Below, piece after piece: positions 21,991-32,458 of a DNA stretch of 64,000 bases. Made by a program: the position numbers and the translations under genes. The notes under the pieces were generated by a model. It was not told the DNA's origin and ran no database searches. It worked only from the letters and a program-made list of their open reading frames with translations. The stretch is from Pascua guehoae (lineage: Eukaryota; Basidiomycota; Tremellomycetes; Trichosporonales; Trichosporonaceae). The stretch is from positions 1,607,175-1,671,174 of the forward strand of contig BCJX01000001.1 of assembly GCA_001600415.1 (NCBI GenBank). Reading direction: 5' to 3'. Position 1 is the stretch's first letter. The number at the start of each line of letters is the position of its first letter.

Positions 21991-22480
21991 CACCAGGCCG
22001 CCACAGCAGCCACTCTCCACTCTTTCAATCCCAGCTCTTTGCCAAGAATTGTCAAAGATCTGGACGGGAATGGGGGATTAAAGCAAAGTTTATGCCAAGA
22101 CTGGTGATACACCTGGACGACGCCCCGAGTCGCTCCCAACAGTCTACAAACCTCTTGAATGCTCCACACCTACTGTGTTCCCGCCGGTTGATACTGAAAG
22201 GAACAGGAACTCGCTCGGAGTCCCAGTAAACGTTCCTATCTGCGGGACGCATGTGAGGCGGTGAGCCGAACAATTCCCAGAGGGGAACAGTGACTACACT
22301 GCCTGGCAGGGACAAGCAGAAGAGGTGAGGACAAATGAGCGCTCTGGGGAAAAGCAGCACGGCATGCTGAACGCCTCGACTTGTGGCTGGACCTTCGCAT
22401 TTGGTACACCACCCCAAAGTCCAACAGCCAGGAATAGATGGCATGCTTGTCTAACACCCACTTTTTCAGAAGGTCTTCTA

Positions 22481-22503
22481 CTATTATTATTATTATTATT
22501 ATT
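22481..22503. repeat. (ATT)n microsatellite
   Basis: Uninterrupted trinucleotide run of about seven units in non-coding DNA. Confidence 0.9.
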
Positions 22504-24314
22504 GGCGTTGTCCACCCACTATAATTCTGCGCATACACATACCTCTAAGAGGGGCGGTGCACACCGCATTAAACCTTCAAGCGCCACAACACTAGCCACG
22601 GCCACGTATCTGGCCCAGGAACGTTCAGCACGGAATGGGGCGCGTGCAACGACTCTTGGCACCATGTTCCGATGTTGTGGCCCCGAAAACCGAGCACTAA
22701 TCGTCTACATGCTCACTGGTTTGCACTTTGACGTGTCCAAGGAGACACATTCCAGCCGATCCAGCCGAATGTGCCACACGCTGACGTCTGCAACCATCCA
22801 GAAGGGTTAGACTACTGCAATGCTGTGTATCGTGTGTGCAGAAAGGCGGTCATGTGAGGCCGTCTTCGGGACGAACTGGCTTGGCAGGAACCCACCACAC
22901 GTGGAACTCGGGTCTAACGAGTACGCGACACCTTTCTGTGAGCTCCAGGCGTGCGGTTTGTGGCCAGACCTCAATGCCTGGACAAGCTGGACAAGGGGGT
23001 TGTGAGTGTACTTTGCTGGAATGCCACGTGACGCATTGTAGAATCGCTGGTCGACCCCATGTCGCGGGTACCTGACACGCGGATACCAATGCGGTGCAAC
23101 TGTATCTACTTATGTAACGGAGTACGCCTTCCAACATGCTTTTGCGCCCGGTGTTGCCTTGCATATGGATAAGGTTTCACAGTATGACCTGTGTCCCTTC
23201 CTGCATTTGAGGTCGTCCTCCGATACTGTCCCGTGCTCCGGTAACAAAAGAGAGACGTAAAGCACTGTCATTGTGTTTCCGGTGTCGGTAGGGGAGAGAG
23301 CAGGTGTTATGCACGACGAAGAGAGGCGCGACGAAGGACGAGATAAGCGACGAAGGCGCCCGAGGCGACAAAGGCAGCCGTGGTGTGACGAGGGAGGCGA
23401 AGGCTAGACGAGTAACATTTGATAGTCGATGAGGACACACTACTAGTATATAGAACGAGTCAGCGATCCACGGTCTGTGTGGATGAAGCACATGGTGAAC
23501 AGTGCACGAAGGTGGTCTGTGCAGGCGAAGTGGATAGCGAGTGTGGCGAAACCATAACAGCAGGGGGCGGGACTGAGGCGCACCGGTCGAGATCAATCAT
23601 GATAGACGACAACTAGGCAGGATAGGCAAGAGCAACCTGCGGGGGTGTGATGAGGATTACCCATGGAAATGACACCCCCCGGGTTCGTCCATAGATGCAA
23701 TATCATACTAGTTGTGACTCTTGGCTTCCTGTACGAGGCACGAGGTTCATCACCCACCAACCACAGCCTGCAGTCAAATCTCGCATCCAGGACGAGGCTG
23801 ATGAGCTGTGTACCCCCAATGTGTCGTAACCAATTGGCACAGAAGGTTGATTACTGGACAACTCAAGCGCTGGGCAGTACGTTAGGTGAAGGAGTTCAGC
23901 CGTATAACAGCTAGGCTCGACGGCGAGCACGGCACGGTCACGTTGACGAACAAGCTCAACCTTGTCCTGTTAACGCTATATAAACAATCGTGCCGATACT
24001 CATATGGATGAGTGACCCAAGGATGTCCACACATGGTGAGTACACACTAGTGAACGCAACCAACAAAGGGGATACCGAGGCACTGTACACGACAAGAACA
24101 ATCACTACCTCGAGAGAGCTATAGTTCCAGGCAACAGGGAGAACACTCGAACACTCGCCAGCCTCAATACCAGGTGTAGTGAATGTCACCAGCCCCCAGT
24201 GTTCATTCAGAAACCAACACGACAAGGGGGGGGGGGGGGGGGCGGAGCGGGCGTCAACACTGCCAGCGGCATTCACAGTGCTGCCCCGTCCAGCTCTACA
24301 TCGTCGCAGTGACG

Positions 24315-24960
24315 CCACATCCACTGCCAAGAACTGACTGGACATGGAAATCCCAATCATTTCTCCCTTCTCGATCTCCCCACACCACCGTGAAACCACT
24401 GCCGGCGGCACTCTCACTGCTGCCGTTAAGCTCTACATCATCGCAATGACGCTACGTTCGCCGCCAAGAAATGACTGGACGTGGAAATCCCAAATGTTTC
24501 TCTCTCCCGATCTCCCCACATGGCCAGGACAACTGCCGCCGGCAATCGCAGCTGCCTCGACTCTACGGTATCTCAGCAGCACCGTGTCCACGGCCAAGAA
24601 ATGCCTGGACGTGGAAATCCCATCCTTCCCGATCTCCCCACATGATAGGGAAATCATTGCCGGCGGCAGTCACACTGCTGCCATGTTCCGCTCTCCACGC
24701 CCACCGCCGAGAAATGCCTGGACGTGGAAATCCCAAATGTTTCTCGTTCCTCATCTCCCCACATGTCCAGAACAACTGCCGGCGGCAGTCGCAGCTGCCT
24801 CGACTCTACAGCCTCTCAGCTGCCCCGTATCCACTGCCAAGAAATGCCTGGACGTGGAAATCCCAATTGTTTTTCGTTCCCCATCTCCCCACATGATCGG
24901 AACCCCATTGCCGGCGGCACTGGCAGTGGTGCCCCGTTGGACTTGACTGATTCGTGCAGC
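24315..24960. repeat. Five-unit array of 113-137-bp repeats
   Basis: The core TGGAC-TGGAAATCCCA (one variable base between) occurs at 24339, 24476, 24606, 24719 and 24849, spaced 137, 130, 113 and 130 bases. After each core come an (A/T)TC(T)CCCCACA block and a (T)GCCGGCGGCA block, and most units carry GCTGCC and CTCTAC segments. The period and divergence rule out CRISPR. The array reads as an open frame in places, but with no domain. Confidence 0.85.
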
Positions 24961-24992
24961 CCCCAGACTACAACCCACATGCCCAGAGATCC

Positions 24993-25280
24993 CGGCGGCA
25001 ACCTGACGACGATGACTCGCCACTTATCAAAGCCGGAGTGTCGATTGTGCCAATGTGCGCACGGCAGGAAAAACACAGCAGCACACATTGGCCGCCGACA
25101 ACCATGCCAAGAAGTTCGGAAGCAGAAGAGGGGATGCGCACGAGCACGATCCCCAGACATCGGGCCCGATCCATCTCCGCGGCGGCCTGACGACGATCAC
25201 TTCACTTCCCACACCACACCAGTGCAGTGCCACTGTCATTGAAAGCCGAGTGGTGGATTGTGCCAATGCGCGATATTTGC
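24993..25280. repeat. Pair of diverged ~180-bp repeats
   Basis: GGCGGC-ACCTGACGACGAT-CAC-like sequence at about 24993 recurs at about 25180. GATTGTGCCAATG(T/C)GCG recurs at about 25044 and 25257, each preceded by an AAGCCG(A/G)AGT-like block. The pair lies directly downstream of the five-unit array. Confidence 0.6.
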
Positions 25281-26237
25281 AACGAGCCGTCGTGCCTGCC
25301 CAGCGATAGTGCAAATCTCCAATCTGGCCCCACATGACACGACGACGACAGACGATGGGACGTGATCACGCGCTTTGATAGGGTGGGGGTTACCGCCGGC
25401 AACTGCTCTTAGACTTTCCGACCGTCCGATCCGGCCGCCAAGTCCGTTTATCAGTTTAGACCTAGAGGTGTTAGGTGTTAAGGATCTTGATTTCGTGGGC
25501 TGTTCGCCTTGATGAGATGGTGGGCGATGGGCTTTCAAACATGTGTTCGTTTGTGGCATTTCCCTGGAAACGGAAACGCCTAGCTCGCCCAAAGTAGGCT
25601 TTCTGCTAGGCCGCTAGGCCGATCAATAGCCCCTCCTATCGTGCACAAGTAGCCTATCGCGGGCACATAGTGCCGTTGCCAGCTGCGTAGCGTCCATGCT
25701 TGTGGTTGTACTTGGCATTGAGTGGAGCGACGATATGCGAGGTAGAGTCTCTGCGGGAGAGGAGGCATCTGTGTTTTTCCGTCTTCCGCCTTGGCAGGTT
25801 GAGGGTTCACTTAGGCTACAGACGGTAAACGGAACGAGACGGCGTTGGACACGGGGCCCAAGTGCCTCTGACGGCTCTAAAGACGTGCCTGCAACGGCAA
25901 TGGGTTGTCGTCATCAAACGATCTGCATTCCCATTTGTGCTGCGGTTCCCCCTGACGCCGAGCTGGGGGGGATCTGGGGCCCGGCGGGAGCGTACAGAAC
26001 CCGGTGGCAAAGGTGTCTCTTGCTCTGCTCCAGAGGCTGGTTTTTGGCATTTTAACCTATGTGGGGGAAAGTTTTGCAGTTTAGACGGGACCTGGCCGAA
26101 TGTCTCGAACTGCAGACCTAGTGCCTCGTTTGTACCTCACTTTCGGATCGGGTATGTTTGACCATACGTACCCCGCAGGCCAAACATGCATGTCACCACC
26201 ACCTGATGGTCGGTTTGCTTGGGTGGGGGTTAGCAGA

Positions 26238-26245
26238 TATATAAT
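26238..26245 (+). promoter_or_regulatory. TATA box of the sugar transporter gene
   Basis: TATATAAT lies about 60 bases before the transporter start codon on the same strand. Confidence 0.5.
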
Positions 26246-26306
26246 ATGCAGCAAGGGAGTGGCTGGAAAAGGTGCCCCACTACCCCGCTTTCCATTCACT
26301 CCCAGC

Positions 26307-28359
26307 ATGCCGTCCCTCGCCATCTTCCTGGGCATTTTCGCCTCGTTTGGAGGTTTCTTGTGAGTTGTTGGCTCTTTGGTGCGGTGGAGCGGGGTGATAT
26401 TGGTGGCAGTGATGGTGGTGGGCGTCGATAATCGCACACAGTGATAAATTTGGCTGACAAGAACAGATTTGGTTATGACACTGTGCGTTGTCACTCGTGG
26501 AGTCGGCGTTGCTGACGGGCAGGGCTACATTGCCGGGTGCAAGGAGATGCCCGCCTTCCTGGTGCATTTCGGCGAGCAGCTGCCGGATGGCACGTGGCAC
26601 CTGCCTACAGGTACCGACTCGCTCATAACGTCGATTCTTTCGGCGGGAACATTTGTAGGAGCTCTCTTGGCGTCGACCGTCGGTGACCACTTTGGCCGCC
26701 GTATCGGTATTGGACTTTACGCTGGTATGTCACAGTGCTATAGACGCGAGATGGAACGCCGCTCACACATACCCCAGCCATCTTCTGCGTCGGCGTGGCA
26801 CTTCAGACGGGCGGCAAGACGGTCGGAATTTTCGCTGCGGGACGTGTGCTTGCGGGTCTTGGTGTTGGTGGCACCTCTGTACTTGTCCCCGTGTACCAGG
26901 CCGAGTGTGCCCCGCGCCGTATCCGCGGCATGATTGTCACTGGTTACCAGTGGTTTATCACCTTTGGACTCTTGATTGCCGCCATTGTCGTCGACCAGAC
27001 CAAAGACCGCCCCGACGAGAGCAGCTACCAGATCCCCATCGGAATCCAGTTTGTTTGGGCGGCGATTATTGGCGGTGGCCTCTTCCTCCTCCCCGAATCG
27101 CCCCGTTGGCTTCTCTACAAGGGCCACGGCGAAAAGGCACGTCGTTCCCTCGCAAAGCTGGCCGGCACGACCATCGACTCGGAGCAGGTCAGCATTGAGT
27201 ATGACGAGATTAACACCACTCTTGAACACGAGCGCAAGACGGGCCGCGGAACCTGGGCCGACTGCTTCAAGCAGGGCGAGAACAGGACTTTACAGCGTGT
27301 CCTTACCGGCATGGGCCTCCAGGCCTTTTCTCAGCTCTCGGTGAGTACACCACGAGCAAAGGCTTTTGTGTAACTTTTGCAACAGCAGCTGACTCTTAGG
27401 GTATCAACTTTATGTGAGTGTGGCCTTGTGGCGCTTGTTCCACCGTCCTAACCTATTTAGCTTCTACTACGGCACGTCCTTCTTCGTGAGTTGCACTTTC
27501 CCCTCGTCCAAACTCCTTGATCCCCTGCTAACGCCAGTCCGCGAGTGGTATCTCGAACCCGTTCCTGATCACCATTGCCACCAACGTCGTCAACGTCGGC
27601 ATGACGGTGAGTACTACCCCCACTTCGCAGAGTGTGGCGCTGACACGACCAAGGTTGTCGGCATGTTCCTCGTCGACCGCCTCGGTCGTCGCCCCATGGT
27701 CATGTATGGCGCTGTTGGCATGGCCGTTTCGCAACTCATCGTTGCTATTGTCGGTGTCGCAACACCCACTTCCAACCAGGCCTCGCAAAAGGTTCTCGTC
27801 GCGTTTACCTGTATTTTCATCGCCCACTTTGCCACCTTCATGGCACCACTCAGTTGGATCGTCACCTCCGAGCTCCCGCCCGCCAACATCCGCACAAAGA
27901 GCATGTCTCTCTCCACGGCATCAAACTGGCTGTTCAACTTTGCCATTGGCTACGCTACGCCTTACCTCGTCAACGAGGGCCCCGGAAACGCTGGTCTCAA
28001 GAGCAACGTCTTCTTTATCTGGGGTGGATTCTGTGTGCTCTACTTTATCTTCTCCTACTTTGTGAGTGCCACTTTTATAATAATAATAATAATTTCCTAA
28101 CCTCCTCCAGATGATCCCCGAGACCCGCCAGCTGTCCCTCGAACAGGTCGACCTCCTCTACCTCAACAGCACGCCCCGCACTTCGTCCAAGTACCGCAAG
28201 GAGATTGCCGAGAACGACGTGCGCCGCCGCAGCATTGCGCCAGGCGTGTCTGGTCTCCGTGCGAGCATTTCTCACCCCACCGGCCGCTACAGCCAGCAGT
28301 ATGAGAAGGACGACGTCGGAACGGTCGACCACCTTGACAACACTCAGCCAAAGGTGTGA
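26307..28359 (+). CDS. MFS sugar/H+ symporter (fungal hexose transporter type)
   Basis: Nine exons: 26307-26359, 26467-26482, 26523-26724, 26778-27340, 27400-27413, 27461-27485, 27538-27606, 27654-28061, 28111-28359. They give 532 residues, a usual length for this family of 12-helix plasma-membrane sugar importers. The joins rebuild GGFLFGYDTGYIAG in TM1. Further signatures are DHFGRRIG (loop 2-3), LPESPRWLLYKG (end of TM6), VDRLGRRPMVMYG (loop 8-9), and PETRQLSLEQVD after TM12. GINFIFYYGTSFF in TM7 is made from three tiny exons. Every intron begins GTNNGT and every phase closes. Exons of 16, 14 and 25 nt are unusually short. Substrate is not certain; closest in style to hexose or xylose proton symporters. 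A long C-terminal cytosolic tail carries basic and Ser residues. Confidence 0.9.
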
Positions 28360-29992
28360 TCGTACACTCAGGTGTGATCGTGCACTCAAGCTTGCATGGT
28401 GTAATAATTGAAACACTAGTGACAAGAAACGAAGAGGACGGGGCGGAGCGAACGGGTTGCGCGATTGCACCCAAAGTTGTCTGACCAGTAGTATCATTTT
28501 CAATGCAATGAGAAGAAGCGTTTTACCAAGCCTTCCAGAGTGCTGGTCTTCGTGCTAATCGAAAGCTACCGCCATGCGAGCAGAGCTACCGCCATGTGTG
28601 CAAAGGTTGGCGAGACAGTTTGCACTTACACTAGTACCCAGTTGCAGCTACGCAAGCATGTGACGGGCACTAGAGAGAACAACTTACGCAGGGTGCGCAC
28701 CCTCCATTCAGCACTGCCACCCAGAACAGGGTCGCCACTCCGTGCAACGTCGTCCTCCCAGGATGGCGATGAATCAATTATCGTCACCCTGACAGGTGGG
28801 CATGCTTGAACTGTCCCAGTCCGGTGCCTGGGGGTAAACTGCAACGTGCGGGAATGTACCTTACCGGTCGACCACCCAGACCGTTTTAGCCAGCCTTAAT
28901 CGGTCGCCGCCGTCGATGCATACCCACGGGGGGCGGCGTGCATACCAACCACCTCGGTGTCAACATCACATGCCAGGGGCTCACTCCACGCCGGCTCCGG
29001 CCCGCTGTGCCCGCCATATCCTCGTTCCGAGGCACACGCGCTACTGTTGATCCGTTGAATGTTTGAATGCCGACCTGCCGAGATTCCTCCCGGCCCGCGA
29101 CCTCCGTTTCATCTGATCGAGGCGGTGGATTTCCAACACGTCTGGGCTTCTCGAATTTGTGTGCTCCATCTCGTATTTTTCTGTGCATCTCGTATTTTTG
29201 CGTGTATCTCGCATTGCCTTCATCATCATCTCGTATTCTCTGAAGAAAATACGAGATGCCATGTCTCCGACTCGGGGCTGGACGCGAAGAGAAGAGCACG
29301 TCATTGGTGCTGTGGTGACAGTGCCGCGATCGACTTGGAGACAATGAGACAAGTCATGCAACTAACTACCCGGCCCACTCTAGCTCACACAAGAAACATG
29401 TCGTTCAGTTCACTGGGAACCACCTTAATGATTAGTATCTCTCGCGTACGCGTCCTCCCTATCTGCATCGTTGAGACTAAACTGTCTTTCAGAGTCCAGT
29501 ATCTCACCGCACCGCCTGCCCCCGCCTGGACATGTGACCATTGTAGGAGGTACTGAGCATAAGAGTGGCATCTGGCTCCAGTCGGACATGCACCGACGGT
29601 GCAGACGAACTCTGATGCGCAGAGTTTGGGGATCATGTTGCCCCCGTGAGTGCGACAAGCAACGTCACAAAGCGTCCAATGGAGATGCCTGGAACCAAGA
29701 GATAAGGTTATGCCATAATGGAGACGGCGTCAACCCCGATGCCCGCTCTCGTCGTGGACGACCACTCCCGCGTGGCCCACATGGTTGTTGGGCAGCAACG
29801 GAACCCGCTCCCACTCAAACTGAACAACCCCTTCATATCGCACACGAGCCTCTGCATCGCACCTCCTTGATCAGGGAGCACACAACACTTGACATTTCGT
29901 TAATTCGTTCACACTTCTGAGAAAGCCACCACCTTTCACTCTCTTTCGCGCCGTTACTTCCAAATACCTTGTGCGTTACCAGAACCAGCCGA
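28360..29992. other. Convergent spacer, no gene recognised
   Basis: Lies between the 3' ends of the transporter (plus) and the SDR gene (minus). It contains short tandem and inverted copies of CATCTCGTATTTTT near 29167-29258. No coding exon supported. Confidence 0.5.
29167..29258. repeat. CATCTCGTATTTTT tandem repeats with an inverted copy
   Basis: CATCTCGTATTTTT stands at 29167 and 29186. Degenerate copies (TATCTCGCATT, CATCTCGTATT) stand at 29205 and 29227, and the reverse complement AAAATACGAGATG at 29246-29258. The last direct and inverted copies can pair as a short stem. Confidence 0.8.
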
Positions 29993-31403
29993 CTACGACA
30001 GCGTAAAGCCGCCCTGGCCATCAGTGCATAGGCCACACACGTACTCACGGCAACGAGCATGGCCGAGCCAGTGCAGTAGTTTGAGTCGGGGCCGGCGAGG
30101 AACGAGACGAGTCCCGACACGTCCTCGGGCGTGGCCAGGCGGCCGAGCGGGCAGCTGGACAAGATCTAATGTGGTTAGGTAGGGTGGCACTCCAGCTGGC
30201 CTCGTGGTTTGACCGTCTCATCCAACTTGACAAACCCGTCCTGAGGAGCGCTCGAGCCAACACTCTCACGCGCACTCGTGCACCTAACAATATGCCTCCT
30301 GCCTCTGGGGCCACACTCACCTGGCCCGTGACGGCCCCCTCGGGCGCGCCCGCGGCGCCGCCGAGGGTCTGGTCGATCGTCGTCCACATGTTCGTGTCGA
30401 CCGGCGCGGGACAGTAGACATTACACGTAATGCCGTGCTTGGCAAACTCGAGCGACGCCGCCTGGTTGAGCGACCGCACCGCAAACTTGCTGCCTGTCAG
30501 CAGCAAACAGTGCCCTACCGCAGTCCTAGTGGCTGGACCGTAACTCACGTCGCAGAGTATCCCGCAAAGCCAGAGTGGCTCTGCAGGCCCGCCACGGATG
30601 CCGCCGCTGCGTGTCAGCCACTTCTGCCTCTTGCGTGGCACGGACAGCGCCACTGTGCAATGTGGCGTTTATAAGCTTCGCGCTGCAGCGTCCCCGATCC
30701 GACACGCCCGACGCCCCAACGCACCAATCAACTTTCCGCCGCCACCCTGTTTAATCATCTGGCGCGCCGCGGCCTGGTACGACCACAGGACGCCCTTGAC
30801 GTTGATGGCAAACAGCTTGTCAAACGTGTCCTCGGTCAGGTCGAGGAATGGGCCCACAGGCGCAATCCCGGCGTTGGCCACCATGACTGGTATGTCAGCG
30901 TCAGCGTCGGACGTCGTTGAGTTTTGTGAGCTTGTCCCGGCGCGCCGGCTCGGCGCCCAGTGCCGCGGGCTCGCAGCTCGACCCCACCGCCTTGCCCCCC
31001 CACCGCCTCGCCCAGTCTCGCTGTCTCCGTCTCTCCGTCCCCCCGTCCCTTCATGTCCCTCTGCCCCAACTCGCCCCCAAGCGTCGCTCAGCCAGCACCC
31101 TCCACCCCGCCCCAACCTCCTCGCCCAACCCTACTCACCATCAACCCGGCCCAGCTCGAGCGCGACGCGCTCCACCAACTCGTCCACCTGCGCCTTGACG
31201 CTGACGTCAGTGGGCACGCTGAGCGTCCGTGCCCCCGCCGCCTCGCACTTTGCCGCAACGGCGGCGACATTGGCCTTTGCACCCGGCAAGTCTGCGAGTC
31301 CGATATCAAAGCCGTCGGCTGCGAGGCGCTCGGCGATGGCTGCACCGATCCCCTGGCCGGCGCCCGTGACGATGGCGACCTTTTTCGGTGTCTCGGTGCC
31401 CAT
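29993..31403 (-). CDS. Short-chain dehydrogenase/reductase, acetoin/diol reductase-like
   Basis: Six exons (31403-31139, 30886-30725, 30606-30549, 30489-30321, 30165-30049, 30013-29993) give 263 residues, the standard classical SDR length. The cofactor loop TGAGQGIG is at residues 13-20 with LADLP after beta-2. NAG is at 93-95. Catalytic Ser146, Tyr159 and Lys163 appear in AASVAG and GYSATK, the latter rebuilt across intron 3 by using the second AG (GGCAG). The C-terminal PLGRLATPEDVSGLVSFLAG and final GGF are typical. The Asp after beta-2 favours NAD(H). Overall it resembles acetoin(diacetyl)/2,3-butanediol reductases, but the substrate is inference. The last exon is only 21 nt. Probably cytosolic. 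Confidence 0.88.
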
Positions 31404-32458
31404 GGTGGCGTGTGTCGGATAGGAGAGATGGGTAGAGAGTGGTGGTACGAGATGGGGTACGGTAGAGGGGGGTCAAGGGGAGATTGCGGGGGCGTGGAGG
31501 GGGAGGGGGCTTGTACAGCAGCGGCTGAGGGGGTGTGCATAAATAGCCGCGCGCACAACCACGACGAGCGACGAGGGCGACGAGGTTCGAGCTTCTCGTC
31601 CCCAGTCTACCGTGCTGGACCGTACCGTACCCCACTCGTCGCACGCAGTCACGCAGCACCGGTAACTGGGTATCTGTACCGGTAATTGCACGACTGGTTG
31701 CACGTCCCCACCACATCTGTGCCGCCCTAGCCCAACGAGACTGCGAAAGCCGGTTGTAGCATGCACATACTCCTCTATGTACATGCCGACGGCCACGCCA
31801 ACACAACTCGGCCACTTGTGCTTACGCATATACCCAGCCCAGTGCCCACACCACAGTGGGAGCCAGCCGGGCCCGGCGATGGGGGATACCGCGTGCCTGG
31901 GTCATGATGACGTTTGATGGCAATTGACACCAAGCACCTTGGCACGATCACGAGATCATCCACCCACATCTCCATGTGGCACACACACGCACACCACACT
32001 TTGACAAACCTCACACTTCGGCCGCCGGCTACTTTACTAGCTTCTCAACCATCCCCACTCCACCCCGCGTCACATGTCACTCTCCCCAAGCTGCCCACCA
32101 CAAGTCATCAAGTCACTCCCATCTTGGCCCCACAAGGTCTATATTGATTATAGTTCAGGTAGCCTAATGGCCGAGACCGTGCCGAGCCGTCGATCACCCC
32201 TCGGTGACAACCACCGACCCTTCGCTAACAAAGCTCGTTAACTCAACTGCACTTTGGTGAGCCACTTGCCCAGCCTTGGGGGTGGTTCTGGGACGGCCCC
32301 CTCCCGCCTGGGTGGCGGGGGCCGTCCTGGAGTGCTTTGGGCGTGTTTGTTGTTTACAAGGGTGGGTCGGCCCGCCAGGGGCGGGCCTTAATTTTGCAAT
32401 CGTTACATCTCAACCTCCTCTACCGAGTTCTACAACTCCTTCCCCTCATTGCATCGGG
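31404..32458. other. Intergenic between SDR start and Vps27 stop
   Basis: Contains the SDR promoter; a TATTTAT-type element lies at about 31538-31545 on the minus strand. No additional gene seen. An A-box-like TAGCCTAATGG at about 32159 lacks a partner B box. Confidence 0.45.

Larger units (their letters stand above)
21311..26306. other. Five-kb gene-poor, repeat-bearing region
   Basis: No gene is supported between the SH3b gene and the sugar transporter. The stretch includes two ~180-base tandem copies (21631-21990), an (ATT)n run (22481-22503), a 17-G run (24226-24242), a five-unit array (24315-24960), and a second pair of diverged repeats (24993-25280). Frames here lack domains and codon bias. 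Decayed mobile-element DNA is possible, but no transposase or reverse transcriptase motif is visible. Confidence 0.5.

Noticed and set aside
24315..24960. Possible CRISPR-like array
   Set aside because: Units are 113-137 bp, diverged along their whole length and in a eukaryotic chromosome; there are no short conserved repeats with unique spacers and no cas genes.
21600..26300. Retrotransposon or DNA transposon in the repeat-rich region
   Set aside because: No reverse transcriptase, integrase or transposase motif and no terminal repeats with target-site duplications could be found by eye.
32156..32260. Possible tRNA from an A-box match TAGCCTAATGG
   Set aside because: No B box at the right distance and no acceptor or anticodon stems.
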